Source of the DNA: Thauera sedimentorum
GTDB lineage: Bacteria > Pseudomonadota > Gammaproteobacteria > Burkholderiales > Rhodocyclaceae
DNA: 64,000 nt
NCBI RefSeq assembly: GCF_014489115.1
Contig: NZ_JACTAH010000001.1
Coordinates: 1-64,000, forward strand
Reading direction: 5' to 3'
Each line of letters opens with the position of its first letter. Positions within the stretch are counted from its first letter, which is position 1. Made by a program: the position numbers and the translations under genes. The notes under the pieces were generated by a model. It was not told the origin of the DNA. It did no database searches and saw only the letters and a program-made list of their open reading frames with translations. Below, piece after piece: positions 9,084 to 21,169 of this stretch.

Positions 9084-9608
9084 TCAGTGCGCGGCGCGCA
9101 CCGCCTGCCACCAGGCCAGCACCGCATCGATCTCGGCGGGGAGCAGGGTGGCGGGATCGCCGGTGAAGCGCTGCCAGTCGGCGCTGAGGCGTTCGGCCAC
9201 CGCGGTGAGCACCGGGATGCCGCGCGCCGCGGCCAGGCCCATTTCCGCACGCAGACCGCCGCCGCCGGCCTCCTGGGCGCCGAACTTGTTGAACATCACC
9301 AGATCCGCGCCCTGCTCGATGGCCTGGCGTACCGCCACGGCGGCCTGCGCCAGCGCGCCGGTGTCGAGCCGGCAGGCGGTCGAGCCGCTGCCGAGGTCCT
9401 GGGTGAGATTGAAGCGTGCCCCGCTGGCGAGGTCTTCCAGCGCCATCGCGCAGGGATCGTCCGGGGTGGCGCGGGCATCGTGCTGCACCACGCCGCCCAG
9501 GCGCACGCCGCGTCCGGCCAGCGCGGCGGCGGTGGCGCGCATGAAGGCGCCGATGTCCAGCGTGGGCGGATAGACGACCGCGGCAATCGGCAGAGGGGCG
9601 GTGTTCAT
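9084..9608 (-). CDS. DUF2478 family protein
   Basis: 174 residues matching DUF2478, a small nucleotide-binding-like family often found near molybdenum metabolism genes. Visible features are PIAAVVYPP at the N-terminus, [25 protein letters not shown], and [20 protein letters not shown] in the middle; the NKFG..E block is the family hallmark. No molybdenum transport or cofactor gene is in the window, so the link to molybdenum is only from the family. It lies next to the YkgJ-type gene. Confidence 0.75.
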   Translation of the reverse strand: MNTAPLPIAAVVYPPTLDIGAFMRATAAALAGRGVRLGGVVQHDARATPDDPCAMALEDLASGARFNLTQDLGSGSTACRLDTGALAQAAVAVRQAIEQGADLVMFNKFGAQEAGGGGLRAEMGLAAARGIPVLTAVAERLSADWQRFTGDPATLLPAEIDAVLAWWQAVRAAH

Positions 9609-9677
9609 GGCAGCGGGGCGGGGGCGAAAGCGCGTATTGTCGCACCGCGGCGCGACGAGCCCAATCCCCCGGGCGGT

Positions 9678-10376
9678 TCAGGGGCAATCAGGGTCGTGCT
9701 GCCCCCACTCGACGACCTGCCAGCGCGCCGGCGCGATCTGCCAGCAGGCCAGCTGCCGGTTCTGCGGGGCGAGGCCGAAGGTGTCGTGGTCGATGACTTC
9801 TACCGCGGCGCGATACAGGGCGCAGGCGAGCGCTGCGGCGTCCTCCAGGCGGCCGGCTTCCAGGCCCTCGGGGGGCAGCGGCGGGCGGGCGGAGGACAGC
9901 ACGTCGTGGTAGCTCGCCCAGTGCCGCTGGCGCAGCGCGTCGCCCAGCGCGGTACGCCGAGCCGGCAGCAGGGCGGGTTCGACCGCCTGGCCGAGCACGT
10001 TGGAGAACAGGATGGCCGCGTGCGGGTATTCCGCGGCCAGCGCGGCGGGGCCGTCCACCGCGGACAGGGCGTCCAGGGTGCCGAAGTGCCAGTCGATGCC
10101 GGGCAAGCGCCGGCGCAGCAGCCAGCGGGCGAGCGGGTCGGGCTCCAGTGCATGGACGCGGCGGAAGCGGGCGAGGAAGTCCGCATCCAGCGTGTAGCCG
10201 GCCGAAGGGCCGACCACCACCAGCTCTTCAGCCGGTGGCGTCCAAGCGCGCAACCAGCCTTGCGTACGGGCAAGGAAGGGCGGCCACAGCGTCTGCCGCC
10301 AGCGCCACGCCCGCAGGTGGTAGCCCAGCCCGCCCGAGGCGTCGGCGAAGTGGGGCGCCAGCCTGCGGGCGGCCAT
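9678..10376 (-). CDS. Hypothetical protein with a weak methyltransferase-like fold
   Basis: 232 residues with no confident family. ELVVVGPSAGYTLDADFL followed by VHALEPDPLARWLLRRR resembles the first strand-loop and second acidic strand of a SAM-dependent methyltransferase, and AAILFSNVLGQ fits the fourth strand. No hydrophobic signal or membrane segment is seen. The ATG at 10376 was chosen because upstream sequence reads into the thiC tail in another frame. It starts 14 bp after thiC, so it may be the last gene of the thiD-thiC unit, though a thiamine role is not supported by the sequence. Confidence 0.6.
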   Translation of the reverse strand: MAARRLAPHFADASGGLGYHLRAWRWRQTLWPPFLARTQGWLRAWTPPAEELVVVGPSAGYTLDADFLARFRRVHALEPDPLARWLLRRRLPGIDWHFGTLDALSAVDGPAALAAEYPHAAILFSNVLGQAVEPALLPARRTALGDALRQRHWASYHDVLSSARPPLPPEGLEAGRLEDAAALACALYRAAVEVIDHDTFGLAPQNRQLACWQIAPARWQVVEWGQHDPDCP

Positions 10377-10390
10377 GCTCAGGCTCGTGC

Positions 10391-13277
<2,887 letters not shown>

Positions 13278-13366
13278 GGGCGGGCGCTCCGCGATGGAAT
13301 CGGCGGGCAGCCTGTCGCGCCGCGGACGGGCGCAGCAATGGAAGGATGGAATGAGTGCATGTAACG

Positions 13367-13447
13367 CGTTTCCCTACGCCGGCTCGACCCGGATCAGGTT
13401 CCAAGGGACTCTCTCAGCCTGCAGCAAGCCGGCAGGCACCCCCAACG
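13367..13447 (-). promoter_or_regulatory. TPP riboswitch (THI element) upstream of thiD
   Basis: On the minus strand the region reads GGGTGCC, a variable hairpin, CTGAGA, then CTTGGAACCTGATCCGG and finally GGCGTAGGGA. These are the conserved cores of the thiamine pyrophosphate riboswitch in the right order. It lies about 90 bases before the thiD start and should repress thiDC when TPP is plentiful. Whether it acts on transcription or translation is not clear from sequence. Confidence 0.95.
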
Positions 13448-13545
13448 GTGAACGCCGGACGATACTGCAAGGCCCGAACGAAGGCAAGGCGGCCCGCCGC
13501 CCTCAAGATTGGTCCGCCGCGGCCGAAGAATAGGATCGAACCCTC

Positions 13546-15033
13546 ATGATTCCGGCGACCGCGATGAACTGCCCGCTTCCAAGACCTGTCCTTGCCCCGC
13601 TCGTGCTGGCGATTGGTGTTTTTTTCGCGATACCGCAGGCGCTTGCCGACGAGTGGGCGGTGGTGATGCGCGATGCCGAGCGCCGGGTGGAGATCGACCG
13701 CGCCACCATCATCCAGTCCGACGGCGGCACCAAGGTGGCCTGGGGGCGGGTGGTGATGTCGCCGGCCGAGGCCACCAAGGTGGGCTACACCACGGTGAAG
13801 GCGCTCAACCGCTACGACTGCATGAACCGTGGTTTCTTCACCATCAAGCGGGTCTATCTCGACGCGGAGAACCTGGTGCTGCGCGAGGAGACCGTGGTGG
13901 ACCAGAACACCGTGATGGTGGCGCGCAACAGTGTGGACGAACGCATGTGGCGCGAGGTCTGCCGTCCGCCGAGCGTGCAGGATCTCGCCAAGGTGGCCGA
14001 GCAGGCCGACCGTGCGGCGACCGCGGCGTCGCCGCCCGCGCGGACGGCAGAACGCAAGCCGGCGCCCGGTGCCGAAGCGCAGCCGGCCGCGAAGCCACGC
14101 ACGCAGGCTGCGCCCGAACAGGGCGGAGCCGAGGTGCGTCAGGCCGATCTCAAGCCGGACGACAATGGCGTGGACGTGATCGAGCGAACCATCGGCAGCC
14201 GCATGCCCGAAGCCGTCACACCCGCCGCGGCGCCCATGCCGGCGCAGCGCGCCCTGCCCACGCCGCCGCCGCCGACCCGTGTTGCGGCGGCGGCCGCAAC
14301 GGCGCGGAGTACCTCGCGGGCCTCGGCTCCGGCCAGGCCGTCTGCTGCGTCCGCCCCGGCGGCCTGGACCTACGAGGGCGCCACCGGACCGGAGGTCTGG
14401 GGGCGGATGCGGCCCGAATGGGCGGCCTGCGCCGAAGGGCGCCGCCAGTCGCCGATCGACCTGCGCGACGGCATCGGCGTGGAGCTCGAGGCGCCGGTCT
14501 TCGATTTCCGCGAGACGCGCTTCCGCGTGTCGGATACCGGGAAGACGCTCGCGGTGCGGGTGGGCGAAGGCATGGGCATGGAGGTGCGCGGTGCGCGCTA
14601 CGGCCTGGAGAGCTTCGCGTTCCACCGCCCGTCGGAGATCCGCATCGACGGGCGCGCCAGCGACATGGCGGTGCATTTCGCCCTGCGCACGCTGGAGGGC
14701 CAGCGCGCCGTGCTGGTCGTGCAGCTGGAGCGCAGCGAAAGGGCCAATCCGGTGCTGCAGGCGGTGCTCAACAATCTGCCGCTCGAGCGCGGCGGGCACT
14801 ACATGCCGGCGGAGCCCATCGACCTCGGCGCCTTGCTGCCGCCGGATGGCGGCCACTACCTGTTCATGGGCTCGCTCAGCGAGCCGCCGTGCTCCGAAGG
14901 GGTGCTGTGGGTGGTGATGAAGCAGCCGCAGCCGGTGTCCGATGCGCAATTGGCGATCTTCACCCGCCTGTACGGGCGCAACGCCCGCCCGGTGCAGCCG
15001 GTCAATGACCGGCTGGTGCTGGAGTCGCGCTGA
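13546..15033 (+). CDS. Exported alpha-carbonic-anhydrase-like protein with N-terminal surface-adhesin-E-like domain
   Basis: 495 residues. A signal peptide (about 1-34) precedes a domain (about 36-140) resembling the surface-adhesin E / CNP1-like group (EWAVVMRDAERRVEIDR). A Pro/Ala-rich linker runs to about 270, and an alpha-carbonic anhydrase domain (about 272-495) follows, with QSPIDL, FHRPSEIRIDG and GSLSEPPCSEGV. Against the three family zinc ligands, the first His is Ala358; His360 and His377 remain. The Thr of the usual LTTPP is Ser and the next Thr is Glu. Catalysis is therefore doubtful, and the domain may bind or act structurally. It is divergent from the thiD riboswitch unit and convergent with feoC. 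The fusion is real in one frame; the N-terminal domain call is tentative. Confidence 0.8.
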   Translation: MIPATAMNCPLPRPVLAPLVLAIGVFFAIPQALADEWAVVMRDAERRVEIDRATIIQSDGGTKVAWGRVVMSPAEATKVGYTTVKALNRYDCMNRGFFTIKRVYLDAENLVLREETVVDQNTVMVARNSVDERMWREVCRPPSVQDLAKVAEQADRAATAASPPARTAERKPAPGAEAQPAAKPRTQAAPEQGGAEVRQADLKPDDNGVDVIERTIGSRMPEAVTPAAAPMPAQRALPTPPPPTRVAAAAATARSTSRASAPARPSAASAPAAWTYEGATGPEVWGRMRPEWAACAEGRRQSPIDLRDGIGVELEAPVFDFRETRFRVSDTGKTLAVRVGEGMGMEVRGARYGLESFAFHRPSEIRIDGRASDMAVHFALRTLEGQRAVLVVQLERSERANPVLQAVLNNLPLERGGHYMPAEPIDLGALLPPDGGHYLFMGSLSEPPCSEGVLWVVMKQPQPVSDAQLAIFTRLYGRNARPVQPVNDRLVLESR

Positions 15034-15060
15034 GCGGCGGGCAGTCAGGCCGCAGACGCC

Positions 15061-15312
15061 TCAGCGGCCGGCGCCGCTGCCTTCCCCCATGCCGCCGCAC
15101 CATTCGTAGATCTGCGTCGCGCGCGGGTCGCACTTGCCGCAGGTCTTGCCGCAGGACGAACCGGCCGGCAGGCGGCGCACCCGGCCCTTGCGCTCCAGGG
15201 TGGCGAGCATCGCCTCGACCGCCTCGGGCGAGGCCGCCAGGCCGAGGGCCATGTCGGCGAGGCTCGCCCGGTGCCGTTCGCTCAGGTACTGGGACAATCG
15301 GCCGAGAATCAT
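15061..15312 (-). CDS. feoC: FeoC-like Cys-rich winged-helix protein
   Basis: 83 residues. The N-terminal half looks like a FeoC winged helix (LGRLSQYLSERHRASLADMA, then a recognition-helix-like stretch). The C-terminal half has SCGKTCGKCDP and YEWCGG, a four-plus-one cysteine pattern like the FeoC iron-sulfur motif. FeoC proteins influence FeoB stability or assembly in some bacteria. It lies 11 bp after feoB and ends the feo operon. Similarity is by pattern and position, so feoC is likely but not certain. Confidence 0.75.
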   Translation of the reverse strand: MILGRLSQYLSERHRASLADMALGLAASPEAVEAMLATLERKGRVRRLPAGSSCGKTCGKCDPRATQIYEWCGGMGEGSGAGR

Positions 15313-15323
15313 CGCCTCCGTCC

Positions 15324-17651
15324 TCAGGCGTTCTGCGCCGACTGGACGAGCCCGAGCCCGGCAGCGTCCTCGTGGCGGCCAAGGCGGCGCAGCCACAGCA
15401 GCACGGTGGCGAAGGCGGCGAGCACCACCGCGATCCACACGAGGGCGTGGGCCGGGTCGCGTGCAAAGGTCGCGGCCTGGTAGTAGAGGGTCGCCAGCCC
15501 GTAGCCCAGGCCGGTGGTCCAGCTGGCCACGAACACCGTCCAGCGCGCGCCGGACTCCTGGTACACCGCAGCGGTCGCCGCGGTGCAGGGGAAGTACAGA
15601 AGGATGAAGAGCAGGTAGGCGAAGGCGCCGGCAGCACCGTCGAAGCGCGCCGCCATGGCGCCGAAGGTGCCGGTGGATACTTCCTGTTCCTCGGCCACCG
15701 CGGCCTGGTCGCTGAGTTCGCCGACGCCCAGGCCCAGCGGATCGGCCCAGGTGCCGAGCGCATCGACGAGATTGGCCGGGATGGTCGCGAAGGCTTCCGC
15801 GACCGCGGTGCCCAGGTCGAAGGCCGCTTCCTCTCCGGGCTCGCCCGCGTCGCTGGCGGCGAGCGCGGTGTAGGCAGCGTCGAGCGTGCCGACCACCGCT
15901 TCCTTGGCCAGTACGCCGGTAAAGATGCCCACCGCGGCGGGCCAGTTGTCCTCGTCCAGGCCCAGCGGCGAGAAGGCGGGGGCAATGCTGCGGCCAATCT
16001 CCGCCAGCAGGGACTTGTCGCTGTCCTCGTTGCCGTAGCTGCCGTCGGTGCCGACCGCGTTGAGGAAGTTGAGCACCAGCACCATCGGCACGATCACCCG
16101 GCCGGCGCGGACGATGAAGCTCCTGAGGCGGTCCCAGGTGTGGAACAGCACGCTGCGGAAGGACGGCAGGTGGTAGGGCGGCAGTTCCATGATGAAGGGC
16201 GTGGCTTCGCCCTTGAGCAGGGTGTTCTTGAGCACCAGACCGGTTGCCACTGCAGCGGCAATGCCGATCAGGTAGAGGCCGAAGACCACGTTCTGCGCCC
16301 CTTCCGGAAAGAAGGCCGCGGCGAACAGTACATACACCGGCAGGCGCGCCCCGCAGGACATGAAGGGTGCCATGGCGATGGTCATCAGCCGGTCGCGGCG
16401 GTGTTCCAGCGTGCGGGTGGCCATGATCGCCGGCACGTTGCAGCCGAAGCCGACGATCAGCGGCACGAAGCTCTTGCCCGGCAGGCCCACCCAGCGCATG
16501 AAACGGTCCATGACGAAGGCCGCGCGCGCCATGTAGCCGGAGTCCTCGAGGATGGACAGGAAGAGATAGAGGAAACCGATCACCGGGATGAAGGTGGCCA
16601 CGGTCTGGATACCGCCGCCGATGCCGCCGGCCAGCAGCACGTTGAGCCATTCCGGGGAGCCGATGCCGACCAGCAGATCGTTGACGCCGTCGACGAACAG
16701 CGCACCGGCGAGCAGGTCGAAGAAATCGATGAAGGCGCCGCCGATGTTGATGGTGAACATGAACAGCAGGTACATCATCGCCAGAAAGATCGGGATGCCC
16801 AGCATGCGGTTGAGCACCACGCGGTCGATGCGGTCGGTGATGTGTGCGCTCGCTTGTCCTTCGATGCTGACCGTCTCGCCGGCGATGGCATTGGCCAGAC
16901 TGTAGCGGGCGTCGGCCACGGCGATGTCGAGATCGCCGCCGAGCTGTGCGGACAGGGCTTCGGCTTCGGCGGCGAGCGCAATGCCGCCTTCGCGGCGGGC
17001 GAGGTCGTCGCCTTCGAGCAGGCGCACCGCGAGCCAGCGCGGCGCGCAGCCGGTGGCGGCCGCCTCGATGCGCGGCATCAGGGCCGCGATGGCGTCTTCC
17101 AGGCTGCGCTCGTAGCGCACGTCGATGCCGGCCGGGCGGCGCGCGCCGGCAGCCTGGCCGATGGCCGCGCGCAGCGCCGGGATGCCGCGCGCGTCGGTGG
17201 CCACCAGGGGCACGACCGGGCAGCCCAGGCGGGCCGCCAGCGCATCGGCGTCGATGCGCATGCCCCTGGCTTCGGCCACGTCCACCATGTTGAGCACCAC
17301 CAGCAGCGGCACGCGCATCTCGGCCAGCTGGCTGGTGAGATAGAGGTTGCGCTCGAGGTTGGCGGCGTCGACGATGTTGACCACCAGATCGGCGCCGCCG
17401 GCATGCACGAAGTCGCGCGCGACCTTCTCGTCGAGCGAGACCTCCTGGTCGACCACGTCCAGCGAATAGGTGCCGGGCAGGTCCACCACCTCGACCTGGC
17501 CGCCTTCGTGGCGGTATTCGCCGGTCTTCTTCTCGACGGTCACGCCGGGCCAGTTGCCCACGCGCTGACGGGAGCCGGTGAGCGCGTTGAACAGGGTGGT
17601 CTTGCCGCAGTTCGGATTGCCCACCAGGGCAATGGTGAAGCGCCCGCTCAT
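15324..17651 (-). CDS. feoB: Ferrous iron transporter FeoB
   Basis: Inner-membrane Fe2+ transporter with a cytosolic G domain, 775 residues. The G1 loop is GNPNCGKT (11-18), followed by G3 DLPGTYSL and G4 NMVD (the family form of NKxD). The membrane part starts near 275 and contains two gate-type Cys blocks, GFGCNVPAI and [11 protein letters not shown]. The ATG at 17651 shares bases with the feoA stop (TGATG); an in-frame GTG one codon earlier is possible. It sits third in feoA-feoA-feoB-feoC. Confidence 0.97.
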   Translation of the reverse strand: MSGRFTIALVGNPNCGKTTLFNALTGSRQRVGNWPGVTVEKKTGEYRHEGGQVEVVDLPGTYSLDVVDQEVSLDEKVARDFVHAGGADLVVNIVDAANLERNLYLTSQLAEMRVPLLVVLNMVDVAEARGMRIDADALAARLGCPVVPLVATDARGIPALRAAIGQAAGARRPAGIDVRYERSLEDAIAALMPRIEAAATGCAPRWLAVRLLEGDDLARREGGIALAAEAEALSAQLGGDLDIAVADARYSLANAIAGETVSIEGQASAHITDRIDRVVLNRMLGIPIFLAMMYLLFMFTINIGGAFIDFFDLLAGALFVDGVNDLLVGIGSPEWLNVLLAGGIGGGIQTVATFIPVIGFLYLFLSILEDSGYMARAAFVMDRFMRWVGLPGKSFVPLIVGFGCNVPAIMATRTLEHRRDRLMTIAMAPFMSCGARLPVYVLFAAAFFPEGAQNVVFGLYLIGIAAAVATGLVLKNTLLKGEATPFIMELPPYHLPSFRSVLFHTWDRLRSFIVRAGRVIVPMVLVLNFLNAVGTDGSYGNEDSDKSLLAEIGRSIAPAFSPLGLDEDNWPAAVGIFTGVLAKEAVVGTLDAAYTALAASDAGEPGEEAAFDLGTAVAEAFATIPANLVDALGTWADPLGLGVGELSDQAAVAEEQEVSTGTFGAMAARFDGAAGAFAYLLFILLYFPCTAATAAVYQESGARWTVFVASWTTGLGYGLATLYYQAATFARDPAHALVWIAVVLAAFATVLLWLRRLGRHEDAAGLGLVQSAQNA

Positions 17652-17878
17652 CACAGCTTTTCCACCGACAGGGCGCAGGCTTCGTCCTTGCGCAGCGACA
17701 GCGCGAAGCCGCGCACCCGGATCTCCACCGGGTCGCCCATCGGCGCCACCCGGGTAACCGCGATCTCGGCGCCCGGGGTGAGGCCCATGGACAGCAGCTT
17801 GCGGCGGTAGGAGCCGCCCGTTTCCGAAAAACCGAGCACCTTGGCGCGGTCGCCGACCGCCAGGTCCTTGAGCATCAT
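17651..17878 (-). CDS. feoA: FeoA domain protein (first beside feoB)
   Basis: 75-residue SH3-like FeoA protein: [28 protein letters not shown] and [17 protein letters not shown] are the typical FeoA blocks. It is thought to contact the FeoB G domain. The stop overlaps the feoB start, indicating coupled translation. Confidence 0.93.
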   Translation of the reverse strand: MMLKDLAVGDRAKVLGFSETGGSYRRKLLSMGLTPGAEIAVTRVAPMGDPVEIRVRGFALSLRKDEACALSVEKL

Positions 17879-17898
17879 GCCTGCTTCTCCGCGTTCAT

Positions 17899-18156
17899 TC
17901 AGGTTTCACACACCAGGATCTTGTGCGCCATGCCGCCGCCGAGCGCAAAGCGCGTCTCGCCGCGGGCCACCACCAGGCCTGCCCCCTGGCGCTGGCGCAC
18001 GGTGATCTCGCTGCCAACGTTCAGCCCGAACTCGGCCACCCGGCGGGCCAGGCCGGCACCGCCCTGGATGGCGACCACGCGCAAGCTGCTGTTCTCCGCA
18101 GCCATGCCCAGCGGAAAGCTGCGTTCGGTGTTCGAGCGGCAATTCGGCAGGTCCAT
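17899..18156 (-). CDS. feoA: Second FeoA domain protein
   Basis: 85 residues with the FeoA fold: SLRVVAIQGGAGLARRVAEFGLN, then GSEITVRQRQGAGLVVA and GGGMAHKILV. It is diverged from the neighbouring FeoA, as is common where two feoA genes precede feoB. The start ATG at 18156 has a GGGGGAA ribosome site. It is the first gene of the operon, preceded by a possible Fur box. Confidence 0.9.
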   Translation of the reverse strand: MDLPNCRSNTERSFPLGMAAENSSLRVVAIQGGAGLARRVAEFGLNVGSEITVRQRQGAGLVVARGETRFALGGGMAHKILVCET

Positions 18157-18214
18157 GTCGCGATTCCCCCATGCGGTTCGGTGAGCGCGCCTGCCGGGAT
18201 GGGCAAGTGCATAG

Positions 18215-18240
18215 CTGAGAGCGATTCTCGTTGTGATTCG
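18215..18240 (-). promoter_or_regulatory. Possible Fur box before the feo operon
   Basis: On the minus strand the stretch reads AATCACAACGAGAATCGC followed by TCTCAG. It holds the GAGAATCxxTCTC core of a Fur site, 59-84 bases upstream of the first feoA start. It fits iron repression of the operon, but was matched by eye only. Confidence 0.5.
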
Positions 18241-18306
18241 CTTTCGATTCACTGACGCAGATCAATTTCACGTGACTCTGCCCGCGCAAGGCGACTCTGA
18301 GACGCG

Positions 18307-18380
18307 CGTGGGAGCGGCCTTGGGTGCGATACGGCCGATGATCAAACGATGCGGCAGTCGCGGCCAAGGCCGCTCCTACG
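18307..18380. repeat. REP-like palindrome, second copy
   Basis: Two 23-base arms (18307-18329 and 18358-18380) pair at 20 of 23 positions across a 28-base spacer. Their core is GTAGGAGCGGCCTTGGCCGCGA, the same family as the element at 12337-12410 but with CC/GG swapped in the central block. It lies between the feo operon and the MocR-type gene, whose stop codon is about 80 bases away. Confidence 0.8.
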
Positions 18381-18458
18381 AGAGCGGCGCCGGGCCTGGG
18401 GGCGGGAGGCGTCCTGCCCGCGCGGCGGACCCCGCGAGCATCCACCAATAGCGCGGTG

Positions 18459-19853
18459 CTAGCCTGCTTCGGCCAGGAAGCGTTCCAGGCGAGGGTGGGG
18501 GGCGAAGGCGACATTGAGCCGCAGCCACGGGCTGGCCTGCATCTGCGGGCGGAAAACCTTGCCCGGTGCCAGCATGATGCCGGCCTTGGCGGCGCGGGTG
18601 GCGAGGGCGGCCGCGTCGTCGATGCCAGGCGGGCGTGCCCACAGGAAGACGCCGCCCTTGGGTTCGTGGAATACCTCGAAGCCGACGCGCTCGAGCATGC
18701 GCAGGCTCGCTTCGGTGGCCTGCGCGAGACGCCCCTGCAGGCGCTCCACGTACTTGCGGTAGTGGCCGTCGGTGAGCATCTGGTAGATCAGCTGCTCGTT
18801 GAACTCCGACGAACTGACGCTGGTGAGCGTCTTCACGTCGGTGAACTCGGCGGCCAGGTCCGGCCGCGCGGCGAGGAAACCGACCCGCAGGCTGCCCGAC
18901 AGCGTCTTGGAGAAGCTGCCGATGAAGATCACCCGGTTCAACTGGTCCAGGTTGGCCAGGCGGGTGGTGGTGTGCGGGTGGAAGTCGGCGTAGGTGTCGT
19001 CCTCGATGATGTAGAAGTCGTGCTTCTCGGCCAGTTGCAGGATGCGGAAGGCCTTGGCCGGCGAGAGGTTGGCCCCGGTCGGGTTGTGCAGCACCGAGTG
19101 GGTGAAGAACACCTTGGGCCGGTGATGGGCCAGCAAGGCTTCCATCTCGGCCACGTCCGGGCCGTCGGCGGCGCGCGGCACGCCGATCAGCTTGGCGCCC
19201 TGCAGGCGCAGGTTGCCGAAGAAGTTGAAGTAACCGGGGTCGTCCACCAGCACCGTGTCGCCCGGCTTGATCAGGTGGCGGGCGACGATGTCGAGTGCGC
19301 GGGTGGCGCCCTCGGTCAGCACGATCTGCTCGGGCGGGGCGCCGATGCCGAACTCGGCCAGCTTCACCTGCAGTTGCTGGCGCAAGGGCAGATAGCCCTG
19401 CGCGGTGCCGTAGGCGGTGAGCCGCGCGTCCGGGCGGCGCGACACCGCACGCAGGTGGCGGCGCAGGCCTTCCGCGTCCAGCCATTCGCAGGGCAGCCAG
19501 CCGGCGCCGGCCTTCAACTGGCCGGGACTGTCGTCCAGCGCCTGGCGCATCAGCCAGGCCACGTCCACAGCGCGATCCACCGGCGCGGGCAGGCGGCTTT
19601 CGCTGCGTTCGTGACGCGGTGCCACGTAGAAGCCCGAACCGCGCCGCGAACGCAGGTAGCCCAGCGCCACCAGCCGGTCGTATGCCTCCACCACGGTGAA
19701 GCGGCTCACCCCCTGGGTTTCCGCCAGCCGGCGGATCGGCGGCACGCGCATGCCCGGGCGCAGGATGCGGTCCTCGATCTGGTTGCGGATGCCGCCGACG
19801 ATCTGTTCGACCAGCGGGGTGGGCTGGCCGTGTTCCAGGCTGAGTTGCAGCAT
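18459..19853 (-). CDS. MocR-family transcriptional regulator (GntR-type HTH fused to aminotransferase fold)
   Basis: 464 residues. An N-terminal winged helix (about 10-75: IRNQIEDRILRPGMRVPPIR, GVSRFTVVEAYDRLVALGYL) precedes a PLP-binding fold-type I domain (about 110-460). That domain has SVLHNPTG, EDDTYADF and SFSKTLSGSLRVGF, whose Lys is the predicted Schiff-base residue. Such proteins sense PLP or amino-compound ligands. The start at 19853 was taken in place of an upstream in-frame Met because the family begins just before the HTH. It faces the gene at 19989 across a region with repeated half-sites, making that gene or itself the likely target. Confidence 0.9.
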   Translation of the reverse strand: MLQLSLEHGQPTPLVEQIVGGIRNQIEDRILRPGMRVPPIRRLAETQGVSRFTVVEAYDRLVALGYLRSRRGSGFYVAPRHERSESRLPAPVDRAVDVAWLMRQALDDSPGQLKAGAGWLPCEWLDAEGLRRHLRAVSRRPDARLTAYGTAQGYLPLRQQLQVKLAEFGIGAPPEQIVLTEGATRALDIVARHLIKPGDTVLVDDPGYFNFFGNLRLQGAKLIGVPRAADGPDVAEMEALLAHHRPKVFFTHSVLHNPTGANLSPAKAFRILQLAEKHDFYIIEDDTYADFHPHTTTRLANLDQLNRVIFIGSFSKTLSGSLRVGFLAARPDLAAEFTDVKTLTSVSSSEFNEQLIYQMLTDGHYRKYVERLQGRLAQATEASLRMLERVGFEVFHEPKGGVFLWARPPGIDDAAALATRAAKAGIMLAPGKVFRPQMQASPWLRLNVAFAPHPRLERFLAEAG

Positions 19854-19888
19854 GCGTGTGCGGTTCCCGAAAATGTGGCGTCGGCGCA

Positions 19889-19928
19889 AAGTGTCCGCAA
19901 GTGTCTGGTGCTGCGTGACAGACTGTCA
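19889..19928. promoter_or_regulatory. Candidate MocR operator: direct repeat plus inverted repeat
   Basis: AAGTGTC occurs at 19889-19895 and again at 19899-19905, spaced by one helical turn. A perfect inverted repeat, TGACA-GAC-TGTCA, lies at 19916-19928. MocR regulators often bind direct repeats near their own promoters, so the gap between the MocR gene and 19989 is a sensible target. Confidence 0.4.
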
Positions 19929-19988
19929 AGGTTTCGGCGCGGGGCGCTAGCCCTATACTCTGAGCCGAGGTACGGCGAGGGAGGGGAT

Positions 19989-20945
19989 ATGCGCGCGTTT
20001 GCATTGGGCTGTACGGTGTTGGGCGTGCTGGCGACGGAGGCCGTGGTAGCGGCCGAATCCAGTTCACTCACGAATGTCTCTGCCGTCGCGGATGACGAAG
20101 GAGTGCTCTCCGGCAGTCGCGCCGTCTTGCGAGACACGACCGAGTGGTTGGCGAGAGAGGTTGACAGTTGGTTTGGCGACCGGCCGTTCGAGGACGGTGG
20201 GCGGGTGTCCGGGAGTGTTCGTTTGAAGGCTTCATGGCGTCGCGGTGACAACGTGGATGGCGGTGTGCGCTTGCGCGCAAGGGTCCAATTGCCCAACCTG
20301 AAGGAGCGTGCATATCTCTTCTTCGGTCAGGACAACGAGAGTGATCTGGTGACCGACCGCCAGGAAGCCTTTACACGCGAACGGCAATTGCTGGACGAAT
20401 CGCGCCGTCGCGATACGACTGGTTTTGCCGGCGTCGGCTATGCACTCCGGGAGCGGCTTGATCTGCGTGCCGGCGTACGGAGCGCGTACAAACCGTATAT
20501 CCAGCTGCGCTATCGTCAGCGTTGGGCCATCTCGCCACGTGATGCGGTCAGCTTTCGTGAAACGCTTTTCTGGACCAGTAGCGACGGCGCGGGGAGCAAC
20601 ACCTCGTTCGACTACGAGCATGCCTACTCGCCGGTGTTGTTGTTTGCCTGGCAGAACAGCGTCGTGATTACCCGGCGCGACGACGGGGCAGCCTGGTCAT
20701 CCAGCTTGGGGGCTTTCCGGGTCTTCGGCGATCAGCGCCGTCTCTCGCTCGAACTGCTTGCCAGCGGGAACACGTCATCGGCATCGGTCAGCGAATACGG
20801 CGTGCGTGGCGCGTGGGCTCAGCCCTTGTACCGCGACTGGGTGATCGGCGAGCTCATCGTCGGCCATTTCTGGCCACGCGAGCATGACGCCGTCGAGCGC
20901 AGCCGGCATTGGGCAGTTGGCGGGAACATCGAACTCTTGTTCTGA
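19989..20945 (+). CDS. Hypothetical exported protein, probable outer-membrane beta-barrel
   Basis: 318 residues, family not recognised. A signal peptide (about 1-22, ending VVAAES) is followed by alternating short strands such as GSVRLKASWRR, GVRLRARVQL, LFAWQNSVVIT and LSLELLASG, and the chain ends in NIELLF with a terminal Phe. This suggests a beta-barrel closed in the outer membrane. A ribosome site (GAGGGAGGGG) precedes the ATG. It stands alone on the plus strand, divergent from the MocR-type regulator. Confidence 0.65.
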   Translation: MRAFALGCTVLGVLATEAVVAAESSSLTNVSAVADDEGVLSGSRAVLRDTTEWLAREVDSWFGDRPFEDGGRVSGSVRLKASWRRGDNVDGGVRLRARVQLPNLKERAYLFFGQDNESDLVTDRQEAFTRERQLLDESRRRDTTGFAGVGYALRERLDLRAGVRSAYKPYIQLRYRQRWAISPRDAVSFRETLFWTSSDGAGSNTSFDYEHAYSPVLLFAWQNSVVITRRDDGAAWSSSLGAFRVFGDQRRLSLELLASGNTSSASVSEYGVRGAWAQPLYRDWVIGELIVGHFWPREHDAVERSRHWAVGGNIELLF

Positions 20946-21078
20946 CCATCGTCCGCCAGCGCGTGGTCTGCACTGACATGTGTCGTTCATTCGCTGCCTT
21001 GTGAGTCATCCGCGGCGATCGTGCCAAGCTCCAGGAAATCTTGCACTGTCTGCTGGACGGATTTGGTCTTGTGCACTA

Positions 21079-21100
21079 AATTACTAACCGGTCAGTTATT
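21079..21100. promoter_or_regulatory. Candidate TetR operator
   Basis: AATTACTAACCGGTCAGTTATT is a 22-base imperfect palindrome centred on ACCGGT, with only two mismatched pairs (four bases). It lies 70 bases before the tetR gene, and the AT-rich flanks fit a promoter. It probably mediates autorepression of the tetR-MFP-RND operon. Confidence 0.55.
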
Positions 21101-21169
21101 AACTTCCAGTCGTCTGCCGTCAGGCGGCCGTATCGCTTCGGAGGAGACGGACATGGATGGCGCAAGATC

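Noticed and set aside
15372..17810. An 812-codon open frame on the plus strand opposite feoB
   Set aside because: It is the antisense of feoB. GC-rich genes often leave such frames, the composition is His/Gly/Arg-rich with no domain, and feoB on the other strand is certain.
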